Shown here: one piece after another, positions 54,071 through 62,767 of the stretch | Layout of the letters: each line of letters begins with the position of its first letter | How positions within the stretch are numbered: position 1 is the stretch's first letter | NCBI RefSeq assembly: GCF_002257645.1 | Contig: NZ_NQMO01000005.1 | Span: forward strand, 1-64,000 | Length of the DNA: 64,000 nt | Direction: 5' to 3' | Origin: Paenibacillus sp. XY044 | GTDB lineage: Bacteria; Bacillota; Bacilli; Paenibacillales; Paenibacillaceae | Notes under the pieces: generated by a model | The model's input: only the letters and a program-made list of their open reading frames with translations | Database searches by the model: none | What the model was told of the DNA's origin: nothing | Made by a program: the position numbers and the translations under genes

Positions 54071-56578
54071 TTATGCTTCTTGACCGTGGCAGTGTTTGTA
54101 TTTCTTGCCGCTGCCGCAAGGGCACAAATCGTTGCGTCCGATCTGATCGCCGACTTGAACCGGCTTCTTCTCGGTCGGCTCGCCATTCGTGGAAACTTTG
54201 CTCTCTTCCACAACCGCCTGGCGCTCCTGGTTCGCTTCGATATGGGCCTTCATCACGTACATGGCCACTTCCTCCTGGATGCTGGCCGTCATCGTGTTGA
54301 ACATCTCGAAGCCCTCGAATTGGTATTCGCGGAGTGGATCCGTACCGCCGTATGCACGGAGGTGGATACCTTGACGGAGCTGATCCATCGCGTCGATGTG
54401 GTCCATCCACTTGCTGTCGACGGAGCGGAGCACGATTACTTTCTCGAACTCGCGCACCAGCTCGGAACCGATCCGTTCTTCACGTTCGTCGTACTTCTTC
54501 GTCACCTTATCGAAGATGAACTCTTCAATCTCCTCAACCTCTTTGCCCCACAGATCGTCGCGGGTAATCGAGCCTTCGTCAAGGAGCTTGCTGTTCACGT
54601 AATCAGCCACTTCCTGGAGCTCCCAGTTTTCCGGAATATCGTCGGAACAGTGCACTTCCACCGCACGGTCAATGACCGGCTTGATCATCTCCATGACGAT
54701 ATCCTTGATGTTGTCGGATTCCATGATTTCACGGCGCTGCTTGTAAATGATCTCCCGCTGCTGGTTCATGACGTCGTCGTATTGGAGTACGACCTTCCGC
54801 AGGTCGAAGTTGTTGCCTTCGACGCGTTTTTGCGCGGATTCGACCGCACGGGTGATCATCTTGCTCTCAATCGGCTGGTCTTCCTCGAAACCGAGGCGTT
54901 CCATCATGTTCAGTACGTTGTCCGCACCGAACCGCTTCATGAGCTCGTCGCCCAGCGACAGGTAGAACTGCGTCGAACCCGGGTCACCCTGGCGTCCGGC
55001 ACGGCCGCGAAGCTGGTTATCGATCCGGCGGGATTCGTGGCGCTCCGTACCAATGATATGCAGACCGCCCACATCAGACACACCGTCACCCAGCAAAATA
55101 TCCGTACCCCGTCCGGCCATGTTCGTGGCAATGGTTACCGTTCCCGGCTGACCGGCGCGGGAAATAATGTCCGCTTCCTCGGCATGGTATTTGGCGTTCA
55201 GCACCTGGTGCTTGATGCCTTTGCGCTTCAGCATTTCCGAAACCAGCTCGGAGTTCTCGATGGATACCGTACCGACCAGCACCGGCTGGTTCTTTTTATG
55301 GCGTTCGACGATTTCGTCGACAACCGCCTTAAACTTGCCGTTCACGCTCTTATACACGATGTCCGGCATATCCGCCCGCTGGTTCGGCTTGTTCGTTGGC
55401 ACCTGAAGCACTTCCAGGCCGTAAATTTTCTTGAATTCTTCTTCCTCCGTCTTCGCCGTACCGGTCATGCCGGCCAGCTTGCGGTACATCCGGAAGTAGT
55501 TCTGGAAGGTGATTGTCGCGAGCGTCATGCTCTCGTTCTGAACCTCGATGGCTTCCTTCGCTTCGATCGCCTGGTGCAGACCGTCGCTGTAACGGCGTCC
55601 GGCCATCAGGCGGCCCGTAAATTCGTCGACGATAACCACTTCGTCCTCCGTCACGACGTAGTCGACGTCGCGGCGCATGATGACGTTCGCCTTCAGTGCT
55701 TGAACGATGTGATGGTTCAGCGTAATGTGGCTATGGTCGTAAAGGTTCTCGATTCCAAAAGCGCGTTCCGCTTTGGCAACACCCTTTTCCGTCAAAGCAA
55801 CGGATTTGACCTTGATATCAACGGTATAGTCCTCTTCCTTCTGCAGCTGCTTCACAAAGCGGTCGGCCACATAATACAGCTCGGTGGATTTCTGGGCTTG
55901 TCCCGAGATAATCAGCGGGGTCCGCGCTTCGTCGATCAGGATCGAGTCCACTTCGTCAATCGTACAGAAGTACAGCGGACGCTGTACCATTTGTTCCTTA
56001 TACAGCACCATGTTGTCACGCAGGTAGTCAAAACCGAACTCGTTGTTCGTACCGTACGTGATGTCGCAGGCATACGCCACTTGTTTATCCGAATGGTCCA
56101 TGCCGCTCAGGTTGACCCCGACCGTCATGCCCAGGAATTCGTAAATTTGCCCCATCTCCGCGCTGTCCCGCTGAGCGAGATAGTCGTTGACGGTTACGAC
56201 GTGCACACCCTGTCCAAGCAGAGCGTTCAAATATACCGGGAGGGTACCGACCAGGGTCTTACCTTCACCCGTCTTCATCTCGGCAATTCTGCCTTCGTGC
56301 AGTGCCATACCGCCAACCAGCTGAACGTCGTAATGACGCTTACCTAGTACACGCTTGGAGGCTTCGCGTACGGTGGCAAACGCTTCAGGAAGGAGATCGT
56401 CGAGGGTTTCCCCTTTTTCCAGACGCTGGCGGAACTCCTCCGTCTTGGCTTGCAGCTGCTCATCAGAGAGAGCGACGAATTCCGGTTCTATTTTGTTAAT
56501 CTGATCGACCGTCTTCATCAGACGCTTGACATCACGATCGTTGACGTCACCGAAGATTTTTTTAACAATACCTAGCAT
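54071..56578 (-). CDS. secA: protein translocase ATPase SecA
   Basis: 835 residues. Motor of the Sec export pathway. The N-terminus MLGIVKKIFGD is the family start; Walker A is in MKTGEGKTL; the helicase core, preprotein cross-linking domain and the C-terminal zinc motif (NDLCPCGSGKKYKHCHG) that binds SecB or ribosomes are all present. AAAGGGG precedes the ATG at 56578. The frame stays open for 76 more codons upstream (to 56806), but that stretch is repeat-like and I do not think it is coding. Lies between hpf and prfB, as in Bacillus. Confidence 0.98.
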   Translation of the reverse strand: MLGIVKKIFGDVNDRDVKRLMKTVDQINKIEPEFVALSDEQLQAKTEEFRQRLEKGETLDDLLPEAFATVREASKRVLGKRHYDVQLVGGMALHEGRIAEMKTGEGKTLVGTLPVYLNALLGQGVHVVTVNDYLAQRDSAEMGQIYEFLGMTVGVNLSGMDHSDKQVAYACDITYGTNNEFGFDYLRDNMVLYKEQMVQRPLYFCTIDEVDSILIDEARTPLIISGQAQKSTELYYVADRFVKQLQKEEDYTVDIKVKSVALTEKGVAKAERAFGIENLYDHSHITLNHHIVQALKANVIMRRDVDYVVTEDEVVIVDEFTGRLMAGRRYSDGLHQAIEAKEAIEVQNESMTLATITFQNYFRMYRKLAGMTGTAKTEEEEFKKIYGLEVLQVPTNKPNQRADMPDIVYKSVNGKFKAVVDEIVERHKKNQPVLVGTVSIENSELVSEMLKRKGIKHQVLNAKYHAEEADIISRAGQPGTVTIATNMAGRGTDILLGDGVSDVGGLHIIGTERHESRRIDNQLRGRAGRQGDPGSTQFYLSLGDELMKRFGADNVLNMMERLGFEEDQPIESKMITRAVESAQKRVEGNNFDLRKVVLQYDDVMNQQREIIYKQRREIMESDNIKDIVMEMIKPVIDRAVEVHCSDDIPENWELQEVADYVNSKLLDEGSITRDDLWGKEVEEIEEFIFDKVTKKYDEREERIGSELVREFEKVIVLRSVDSKWMDHIDAMDQLRQGIHLRAYGGTDPLREYQFEGFEMFNTMTASIQEEVAMYVMKAHIEANQERQAVVEESKVSTNGEPTEKKPVQVGDQIGRNDLCPCGSGKKYKHCHGQEA

Positions 56579-57024
56579 GGTTAACCCCTTTCGCGCAAAA
56601 CAATTGTTAGAATCAACTTCAGTTATTTCAGGGTTATGTTCAAATGAAATAGACTCTTGATGAACCAATTCACACAGACAACGGCTGGATGATATGGATT
56701 CATAAAGAATCGATTCATACAGGAGTATTGAAAATCTGCTGCTTGTTGAAATTGATCCGGACAGAATCGACTTCATACAGACAAAATGTAACTGCTTGAA
56801 GTTCATTCTAATCGTATTTAAACCGGTAATGATGATAAAAACGGGTTTGCATAAATTGTAACAGTTTGTAAGAGATGCCGCAACAACTTACCAGCCTTAC
56901 AAACCGCCTCTATCTATATACGCAAGAAGAGCCCAATCCGTTGCAGGATAGGGGCTCTTTTTTTACATGAAATTCATTAAATATTTACATCATTATGAAA
57001 ATTATTACAACGGACCGTCATTAG
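56579..57024. other. secA leader with degenerate repeats, and hpf 3' region
   Basis: 446 bases. Bases 56640-56800 hold several degenerate copies of a GAATCGA-TTCATACAG unit (about 56700-56728, 56763-56780; another near 56660-56678 as AATTCACACAG). The secA promoter must be in here, but I cannot place it. No gene. Confidence 0.45.
56929..56962 (-). terminator. terminator after hpf
   Basis: AGAGCCC-ATCC / GGAT-GGGCTCT, about 11 bp. The T-run (T7) is on the plus strand side; on the minus strand only TCTTG follows, so its efficiency for hpf is uncertain. Confidence 0.5.
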
Positions 57025-57606
57025 TTAATACGTGCTGCCTTCATTTTGTTCGATCAAACCGTATTTTCCATCATTCCGTTTGTAAACAACATTCACTTCC
57101 TGAGTATCAATGTTCGAAAAAACAAAGAAATTATGTCCGACCATGTTCATCTGCAAAATGGCTTCTTCCACGTCCATCGGCTTCAAGGTGAAGCGCTTCG
57201 TGCGGACCACTTCCAGATCGTCGTGCTCTTCCTCCGTCATCGTCGGCAGCAGGCCGGTGGTACCGGTCGCGGCTTCTTCCGTGAACAGCATCTTCAGGCT
57301 TCCTTCCTGGCGGAACTTGCGGTTGAGCTTGGTCTTGTGTTTGCGGATTTGGCGTTCCAGCTTGTCCACGACGGCATCAATGGATGCATACATGTCATTG
57401 CTGCGGTCTTCGGCCCGGAGCATCACTCCAGGAAGCGGAATCGTTACCTCCACGCTGTGCAAACCTCGAGTAACTCCAAGTGTCACATTTCCTTCTGAGG
57501 CGGGGGGTGCATCGAAATACTTCTCAAGCCTGCTGAGCTTCTTGTCGACATAGTCCTTCAAAGCGTCAGTAACCTCGATTTGTTGACCTCGAATAGCTAA
57601 ATTCAT
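57025..57606 (-). CDS. hpf: ribosome hibernation promoting factor, long form
   Basis: 193 residues. The N-terminal ~100 residues are the RaiA/HPF domain (MNLAIRGQQIEVTDALKDYV; GVMLRAEDRSNDMYASID) that plugs the decoding site; the C-terminal ~60 residues (VVRTKRFTLKPMDVEEAILQ) form the dimerisation tail that pairs 70S ribosomes into 100S. Length is typical of the long Firmicute form. AGGAGG sits 5 bases before the ATG. Next to secA, as in Bacillus. Confidence 0.97.
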   Translation of the reverse strand: MNLAIRGQQIEVTDALKDYVDKKLSRLEKYFDAPPASEGNVTLGVTRGLHSVEVTIPLPGVMLRAEDRSNDMYASIDAVVDKLERQIRKHKTKLNRKFRQEGSLKMLFTEEAATGTTGLLPTMTEEEHDDLEVVRTKRFTLKPMDVEEAILQMNMVGHNFFVFSNIDTQEVNVVYKRNDGKYGLIEQNEGSTY

Positions 57607-57796
57607 AGGGCACTCCTCCTTTGCAGTTCCATTATATCACAATTGTTAACGCTAAGTAAAAAGGCGTTTCCGGGCGGCTGTCCGCCAGCTGAAAGCCCTT
57701 CACTTATCCCCGCGGTCCGCTTAAAGCAGGGTAAAATTCCTTAACCGCACAGGAGGAAATGAAACAAGTTCGATCGTGGTAAAATCCACCGGAACA

Positions 57797-57827
57797 CAAA
57801 GAAAGACCCTGGATATCCAGGGTCTTA
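57797..57827 (-). terminator. intrinsic terminator after the cold-shock gene
   Basis: Perfect palindrome AAGACCCTGGAT/ATCCAGGGTCTT followed by TCTTTG on the minus strand. Confidence 0.8.
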
Positions 57828-57890
57828 TCGCTACCGTTCTTCAATTACTTAACCATCGAACCGTATATGTAGGTCGGCCTTGCCGGATGA

Positions 57891-58088
57891 TTATAATTTC
57901 GTTACGTTAGCTGCTTGCGGTCCACGAGCGCCTTCGACGATGTCGAATTCAACGTCTTGACCTTCTTCCAAAGTCTTGAAGCCATCCGTTTGGATTGCGG
58001 AGAAGTGTACGAATACGTCGCCACCATCAGCAGTCTCGATGAAGCCATAACCTTTTTCTGCGTTGAACCATTTAACTTTACCTTGCAT
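57891..58088 (-). CDS. cold shock protein, CspA/CspB family
   Basis: 65 residues, one cold-shock domain. The RNA-binding motifs GYGFIETADG and DVFVHFSAI (RNP1 and RNP2 forms) are intact, with conserved aromatic residues. Acts as a single-stranded RNA chaperone. GAAGGGA lies about 11 bases before the ATG. Short monocistronic gene with its own terminator; the 5' leader is about 200 bases at most. Confidence 0.95.
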   Translation of the reverse strand: MQGKVKWFNAEKGYGFIETADGGDVFVHFSAIQTDGFKTLEEGQDVEFDIVEGARGPQAANVTKL

Positions 58089-58314
58089 GCACTAACATTC
58101 CCTTCGTCGTCAAATAAGGTGTGACTTACGCCCACATTCCTGAATATACCACCCAAACTTGTCCATTGTCAATTGGAATGGTAAGGGGTTTAATTGTATA
58201 AAATTCCAGAAGGGTGGTTAATCAGAACGTCGATACGTAATCATTTATATGGTTTATTAACCGAAAATAAAACGAGTGAAACGGGAAAATTCGCAAAAAT
58301 ATAAGGACTTGGAA

Positions 58315-61300
58315 TTAAACAGTCGGTTCCCGGTCGATGTCAGTTGGATCACCAATAGTATCCTCTTCATTGGATGTGTCATTTGGAGAGGATGGACTAT
58401 TTTCAGGTGTAGTAGCCGGATTCAGAACAGATGGGTCCCCTGTTAAGTTTGTATTTTCTACAGTATAGGTATTCCCCATCCAGTCTGTAACGACAATTAC
58501 AGCTTTGTCAGGCACATCGCCCGGAGTTCCACTCCATGCTCCGTACGTCCAGCTATCGTCCACTACATTACCGTTCACATCAAAAGGACTGGAGAGTTGA
58601 GTCGCCCCTGAATACTCCCGGAGCAATGTATTGCTCACATTTTTTTGCAACAGTACTCCGTCTTTATATAAGCTGACTTCGATTTTCTTTAGCTCACCGG
58701 CTTTAACCGTTTGAAGTACAAAACCTACGCTGTAGCCGTTAACACCAGAGAACTGCATTACCCCAAAGTCCTCGGGCTTAACGAATGCCAGCGCATCGCT
58801 ATCTGTATAATGTTTAGGAATTAATTCAGACGGATCTCCGGTCAAATTCGTGTTTTCAACTGTATACGTATTCCCCATCCAGTCTGTAACAACAATTACA
58901 GCTTTGTCAGGTACATCGCTTGGAGTTCCGCTCCATGCTCCATACGTCCAGTTATCGTCCACTACATTACCATTCACATCAAAAGGACTGGAAAGCTGAG
59001 TCGCCTCTGAATACTCCTCGAGCAATGTATTGCTCACATTTTGTTGCAACAGTACCCCGTCTTTATATAAGCTGACTTCAACTTTCTTTAACTCACCGGC
59101 TTTAACCGTTTGAAGTTCAAATCCAACGCTATAACCATTAACTCCCGAGAACTGCATTACCCCAAAGTCCTGGGGCTTTACGAATGCCAGTGCCTCACTA
59201 TCTTTATAATGTTTAGGAATTAATGCAGACGGGTCCCCTGTGGGATCCGAGCTCTCTACCGTATACGTGTTCCCCTTCAAGTCTGTAACCACAATGACTG
59301 CTCTCGTTGGTACATCCTCAGCTGTGCCGTTCCAGGCTTCGTTTTTCCAATTGCCGCTCCATACTTTTCCGGTAACATCAAATGGACTGGAAAGCTGGGT
59401 TACATTCGGATACTCCATGAGCAAAGTGTTGCTCACATTTTTCTGAAGAAGAACGTCGTTTTTAAATAAGCTGACTTCAACCGATTTTATATCCTTAGCA
59501 GTAACTTTCTGAAGCTCAAATCCGACATTATAGCCGTTAACTCCGGAAAACTGCATTACCCCAAAGTCCTGTGGTTTTACAAATGCAAGTGCATCTTCTC
59601 CTGTATATTGCTTAGGATCTAATAATTCCGGGTCTCCGGTCAGATTGGTGTTTTCCACCGTATACGTATTCCCCATCCAGTCTGTAACGACGATTACAGC
59701 CTTGGTAGGAACATCATCCGGTTTTCCATTCCATGCTTCATTAGTCCAGTTACCATTCCATACTTTCCCGGTAACATCAAACGGACTGGAGAGTTGGGTT
59801 GCATCCGGGTACTCTTCAAGTAATGTGTTGCTTACATTTTTTTGGAGAAGCGTATCGTCTTTATACAAGCTAACTTCGACTTTTTTAAGATTCTTCGCAG
59901 TAGTAGCCACGAGTTCAAAACCTACACTGTACCCGTTAACTCCGGAAAACTGCATGACGCCAAAGTCCTGTGGTTTTACAAAGGCCAAGGCCTCTTCCCC
60001 AGTATAGTGATTGTGGCCGATTACATCATCGGTTACTTGGAGCACCTGTGATTCAGATGGATTTTGAGTGGATGTCCCGCTATACCGAACTTTGATGATC
60101 GTTCCAGTAGATACTGGGATATTGTCAACTTCGGTCCCCAGTATATTAATAAAATCCGTTCCATTAACGCTATACTGCATCGATGGATCTACACCAACTA
60201 GCTTAGTTGTCCCTGATTTAGAACCTACTGCTAACAGAGCCGTCTTAGGAGCTGCTGGAGTCGTCGTTCCCCCACCATTATTTCCTCCTCCGCTAGATCC
60301 GCCGCTGCTGCCACCGCTGCTGGATCCGCCGGAGTTGCTAGAGGATGCAGGTGTCGATACTTGGATGGAATCTTTTTGAGAACCTTCCGTTTGGTTGGGC
60401 TTAGTTTGGAAAGTAGAGCCTTTGGCGCCGTCGTTAATCGTTGCGGTTTGAATCTGGCCGGAACCGAGGAGTTTCGCAACCGCATCCAAAACAAGCTTCA
60501 CGATCTTCGCTTCACTGCTGAGCTCAATGGAAGAATTTCCGGCTGAGCCGTCCACATGCACGTTTTCGATCGAACCTTTAACCAATTGAACAGAAATGGA
60601 TGCAGCGAAAACATCAACATCATCGAATGTTCCGTTCAGTGTAACTTTTGCATTTGCCGGGAGTTCCTTGGACAATTCAACGTTCGTAAAGCCCTTGCCG
60701 CTAGCATGGTCTTCTTCCAATTTGGCCGACGACTTCACAACAACGCTTTGGGTGACCGTGGATCCTTCAGCAACGATACGTACCGTTCCGTCTTTTTTGT
60801 TAACAACGATATTCACCAGCACGGAATCAACGAAGTGGATCGAGTTTTCGCCGCCACCCTCAACGTTGGTAGTTCCATGAACTTTGACGTTTTTCAGCGT
60901 GGCATCCCCGCCACCAATCCCTTCGGCAAGGGTCAGGTTGCCTTCGATCTCTACATTTTGGAGAGTTACTCCTGGAGCACTGATGACAACGTTTCCATGG
61001 ATCACCTGGATTTCTTTATCGGTTCCGCCGTAGGTACCAGCCTGATAAAAGGTCACGGTCTCCGATGCTTTTTTCGCAAAAGCCGCGTCAATCAGCACAA
61101 CCGCTTCGGCTCTCGTCAAACTTTTCTGCGGTTCAAAGGTTTGATCCGGATAACCGTTCATGATTTTGCTTTCCAGGACCGCGGCGACACCTTGCTTGCT
61201 CCATGCAGCAATACGGTCAGCATCTTTAAAGGTGGACAATGAATCCGTCTGTCCCGCTGTCAGTCCAACGACTTTGGCGATCATAGCCGCAGCTTCTTGG

Positions 61301-61680
61301 CGAGTGACATCAGCAGAAGGGTGTATCGTTTGATCTTGGTATCCTTGAACATATCCAGCTTTAACCGCCTTGGCCACATCCGTATAGGCCCAGTTGCTGC
61401 TGGACAGATCGGAAAATTGAACTTGAGCAGATTCAGTGTATCCAAAAATACGATTGACCAATGCGATAAATTCAGCCCGAGTAATCGATTGATTGGGTTT
61501 AACCGTACCATCCTCAAAACCTTTCAAAGTTCCTTGGTTTACCCACTCCTGCAGCTGTTTTTCAGCCCAGTGACCGTTGATATCCTTTGCGGGTTGTGCC
61601 GCAAATGCGGGACTGACAGCACCCAAAGTCATCCCCAAACCTAGCAATCCGGTTAACGTACCATGCAAACCTTTTTTCAC
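58315..61680 (-). CDS. large SLH-domain surface protein with four C-terminal tandem repeats
   Basis: 1,121 residues. Signal peptide ending at PAFA-AQP (about 27). Three SLH domains (about 30-200), which bind pyruvylated secondary wall polymer. Residues about 210-430 resemble a right-handed beta-helix (NVEIEGNLTLAEG, NVKVHGTTNVEGG). A Gly/Ser-rich linker (about 440-475) follows, then a short domain, then four tandem 133-residue repeats (559-1090), each starting Y-T-G/D-x-x-ALAFVKP and containing DFGVMQFSGVNGY. Start GTG after AGGAGGATG. The repeats are adhesin-like or spacer units; ligand unknown. Confidence 0.85.
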   Translation of the reverse strand: MKKGLHGTLTGLLGLGMTLGAVSPAFAAQPAKDINGHWAEKQLQEWVNQGTLKGFEDGTVKPNQSITRAEFIALVNRIFGYTESAQVQFSDLSSSNWAYTDVAKAVKAGYVQGYQDQTIHPSADVTRQEAAAMIAKVVGLTAGQTDSLSTFKDADRIAAWSKQGVAAVLESKIMNGYPDQTFEPQKSLTRAEAVVLIDAAFAKKASETVTFYQAGTYGGTDKEIQVIHGNVVISAPGVTLQNVEIEGNLTLAEGIGGGDATLKNVKVHGTTNVEGGGENSIHFVDSVLVNIVVNKKDGTVRIVAEGSTVTQSVVVKSSAKLEEDHASGKGFTNVELSKELPANAKVTLNGTFDDVDVFAASISVQLVKGSIENVHVDGSAGNSSIELSSEAKIVKLVLDAVAKLLGSGQIQTATINDGAKGSTFQTKPNQTEGSQKDSIQVSTPASSSNSGGSSSGGSSGGSSGGGNNGGGTTTPAAPKTALLAVGSKSGTTKLVGVDPSMQYSVNGTDFINILGTEVDNIPVSTGTIIKVRYSGTSTQNPSESQVLQVTDDVIGHNHYTGEEALAFVKPQDFGVMQFSGVNGYSVGFELVATTAKNLKKVEVSLYKDDTLLQKNVSNTLLEEYPDATQLSSPFDVTGKVWNGNWTNEAWNGKPDDVPTKAVIVVTDWMGNTYTVENTNLTGDPELLDPKQYTGEDALAFVKPQDFGVMQFSGVNGYNVGFELQKVTAKDIKSVEVSLFKNDVLLQKNVSNTLLMEYPNVTQLSSPFDVTGKVWSGNWKNEAWNGTAEDVPTRAVIVVTDLKGNTYTVESSDPTGDPSALIPKHYKDSEALAFVKPQDFGVMQFSGVNGYSVGFELQTVKAGELKKVEVSLYKDGVLLQQNVSNTLLEEYSEATQLSSPFDVNGNVVDDNWTYGAWSGTPSDVPDKAVIVVTDWMGNTYTVENTNLTGDPSELIPKHYTDSDALAFVKPEDFGVMQFSGVNGYSVGFVLQTVKAGELKKIEVSLYKDGVLLQKNVSNTLLREYSGATQLSSPFDVNGNVVDDSWTYGAWSGTPGDVPDKAVIVVTDWMGNTYTVENTNLTGDPSVLNPATTPENSPSSPNDTSNEEDTIGDPTDIDREPTV
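58411..60006 (-). repeat. four tandem 399-bp repeats in the SLH gene
   Basis: Units at 59608-60006, 59209-59607, 58810-59208 and 58411-58809, in coding order. The marker AACTGCATTACCCCAAAGTC occurs at 58751, 59150, 59549 and (one change) 59948, exactly 399 bp apart. The last two units are closest to each other. Confidence 0.92.
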
Positions 61681-61735
61681 AAGAACATCCTCCTATGGAC
61701 TTATGTAATTATGCGTTAAAATGAAAATTATGAAC
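61681..61735. other. SLH gene leader
   Basis: Short AT-rich leader before the GTG at 61680, including AGGAGG. The SLH promoter on the minus strand is not obvious in the 61681-61940 region. Confidence 0.4.
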
Positions 61736-61762
61736 TAAATCGACATTTTTTTTACCCGATAT
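61736..61762 (+). promoter_or_regulatory. sigma-D (flagellar) type promoter with no gene downstream
   Basis: TAAA (61736-61739), exact 15-base spacer, CCCGATAT (61755-61762), 7 of 8 bases of the -10 consensus. It points right, into about 200 bases of non-coding sequence ending at a hairpin, while fliT and its neighbours lie on the other strand. Confidence 0.55.
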
Positions 61763-61975
61763 TGCTATATTCAACCTCCCTTAACTGCAGAATTAGAAAA
61801 CTTATAACAATAGAACCAGGACTTAAAGACTATCAATACTTCTTGTATCCTACCATAATTAGACAAAGGAAATCTATACTTTTGTTCCTTTTGTTTCCTG
61901 CTACTTTTTTTCATTGCTAGAGTTGAATTGAAAAATGAAAACAAAAAAAGACTAGAATATCGATTCTAGTCTTTT
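61763..61975 (+). ncRNA. candidate sigma-D-driven small RNA
   Basis: From the sigma-D-like promoter to the hairpin at 61946-61975, whose plus-strand side ends CTTTT. About 200 bases, AT-rich, no ORF with a ribosome binding site. Alternatively the promoter is fortuitous and the region is only the fliT terminator plus SLH leader. Confidence 0.35.
61943..61975. terminator. terminator after fliT (palindromic)
   Basis: AAAAGACTAGAAT / ATTCTAGTCTTTT with loop ATCG, T7 on the minus strand and TTTT on the plus strand. It closes fliD-fliS-fliT. Confidence 0.85.
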
Positions 61976-62015
61976 CAGTGTCTTGCTATATTGGGCTTTG
62001 TTGTCAGGCTATGTG

Positions 62016-62351
62016 TTACTTCCTTTGGTCCATCAAAAAGCTATCTGGTGTGTATGCTGCTTCGTAAGCGCTCCGCTGCATTTTGGCTTGTCCTCTGTGC
62101 TGAAGCCAGTCGGAGGCTTCCATTTTAAGCTGGTTCATGCGGTTGAGGATGAGCGGATCCGCCTGTAAAATGCTTTGTAACTGCTCAACTTGGCCCGGTG
62201 AAAATGGGGTGTGCTGCTTGAGCCGGTTCAGTTCATCAATCAGCTGCTGACGCTCCTGGACAAAGTCCTGCAGCTCCTCATAGGCCGTATACTGCAGGCG
62301 AGCTACAACGGTTTCAGTTAAAGATTGAAGCGAAGAGATCAGGTTATCCAT
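62016..62351 (-). CDS. fliT: flagellar protein FliT (chaperone)
   Basis: 111 residues, mostly helical, with the family-like start SLQSLTETVVARLQY and heptads through the middle. FliT chaperones FliD in other bacteria. It overlaps fliS by 8 bp, so the pair is coupled. Sequence is weakly conserved, and the name rests on position behind fliD-fliS plus length and helical content. Confidence 0.7.
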   Translation of the reverse strand: MDNLISSLQSLTETVVARLQYTAYEELQDFVQERQQLIDELNRLKQHTPFSPGQVEQLQSILQADPLILNRMNQLKMEASDWLQHRGQAKMQRSAYEAAYTPDSFLMDQRK

Positions 62352-62742
62352 TCGCCGTCTCTTGGCTCAAGCTGCCGGCTGTCATTTTAGCGGCTTCGGC
62401 AAAGGTTTCCCGCAGATCCGTCAAATACCCCAGCGCCTCTTCAGCAGGTGCAGTCGTTTTCTTCACATTGGATTCGATTAGCAGATGATTAATATATTCA
62501 TATAAAGAAGCGAGCCCTTCCGAAACGGCATAACTTCTGTCCAGCGTAGACAGCAGCTCGTTGACGATACTTTGGCTTTTGCCTAAATTCAAATTGGCCT
62601 TCTGCAAATCTTTGTTCTGCAGGCTGTCAATTCCTGAGCGAACGAAGCGGATAGCCCCATCATACAGCATGAGGAGCAGCTGCCCCGGTGTGGATGTTTG
62701 AACGGATGACTGACGGTATTTTTCATATGGAGATGTTATCAA
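62344..62742 (-). CDS. fliS: flagellar export chaperone FliS
   Basis: 132 residues. YEKYRQSSVQTSTPGQLLLMLYDGAIRF is the family signature (cited in part: PGQLLLMLYDGAIRF), followed by the helical bundle that binds the flagellin C-terminus and stops early assembly. TTG start after GGGTGAAG. 25 bp after fliD. Confidence 0.95.
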   Translation of the reverse strand: MITSPYEKYRQSSVQTSTPGQLLLMLYDGAIRFVRSGIDSLQNKDLQKANLNLGKSQSIVNELLSTLDRSYAVSEGLASLYEYINHLLIESNVKKTTAPAEEALGYLTDLRETFAEAAKMTAGSLSQETANG

Positions 62743-62767
62743 GTGTCTTCACCCTTTACTAAAAAAA

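Noticed and set aside
54038..56347. 769-codon plus-strand open frame antisense to secA
   Set aside because: Mirrors the codon usage of secA; no ribosome binding site and a low-complexity Leu/Val/His/Phe content.
57764..57790. Tiny plus-strand frame (ATG AAA CAA GTT CGA TCG TGG TAA) after AGGAGG
   Set aside because: Only seven codons and too close to the putative ribosome binding site; no gene follows on that strand.
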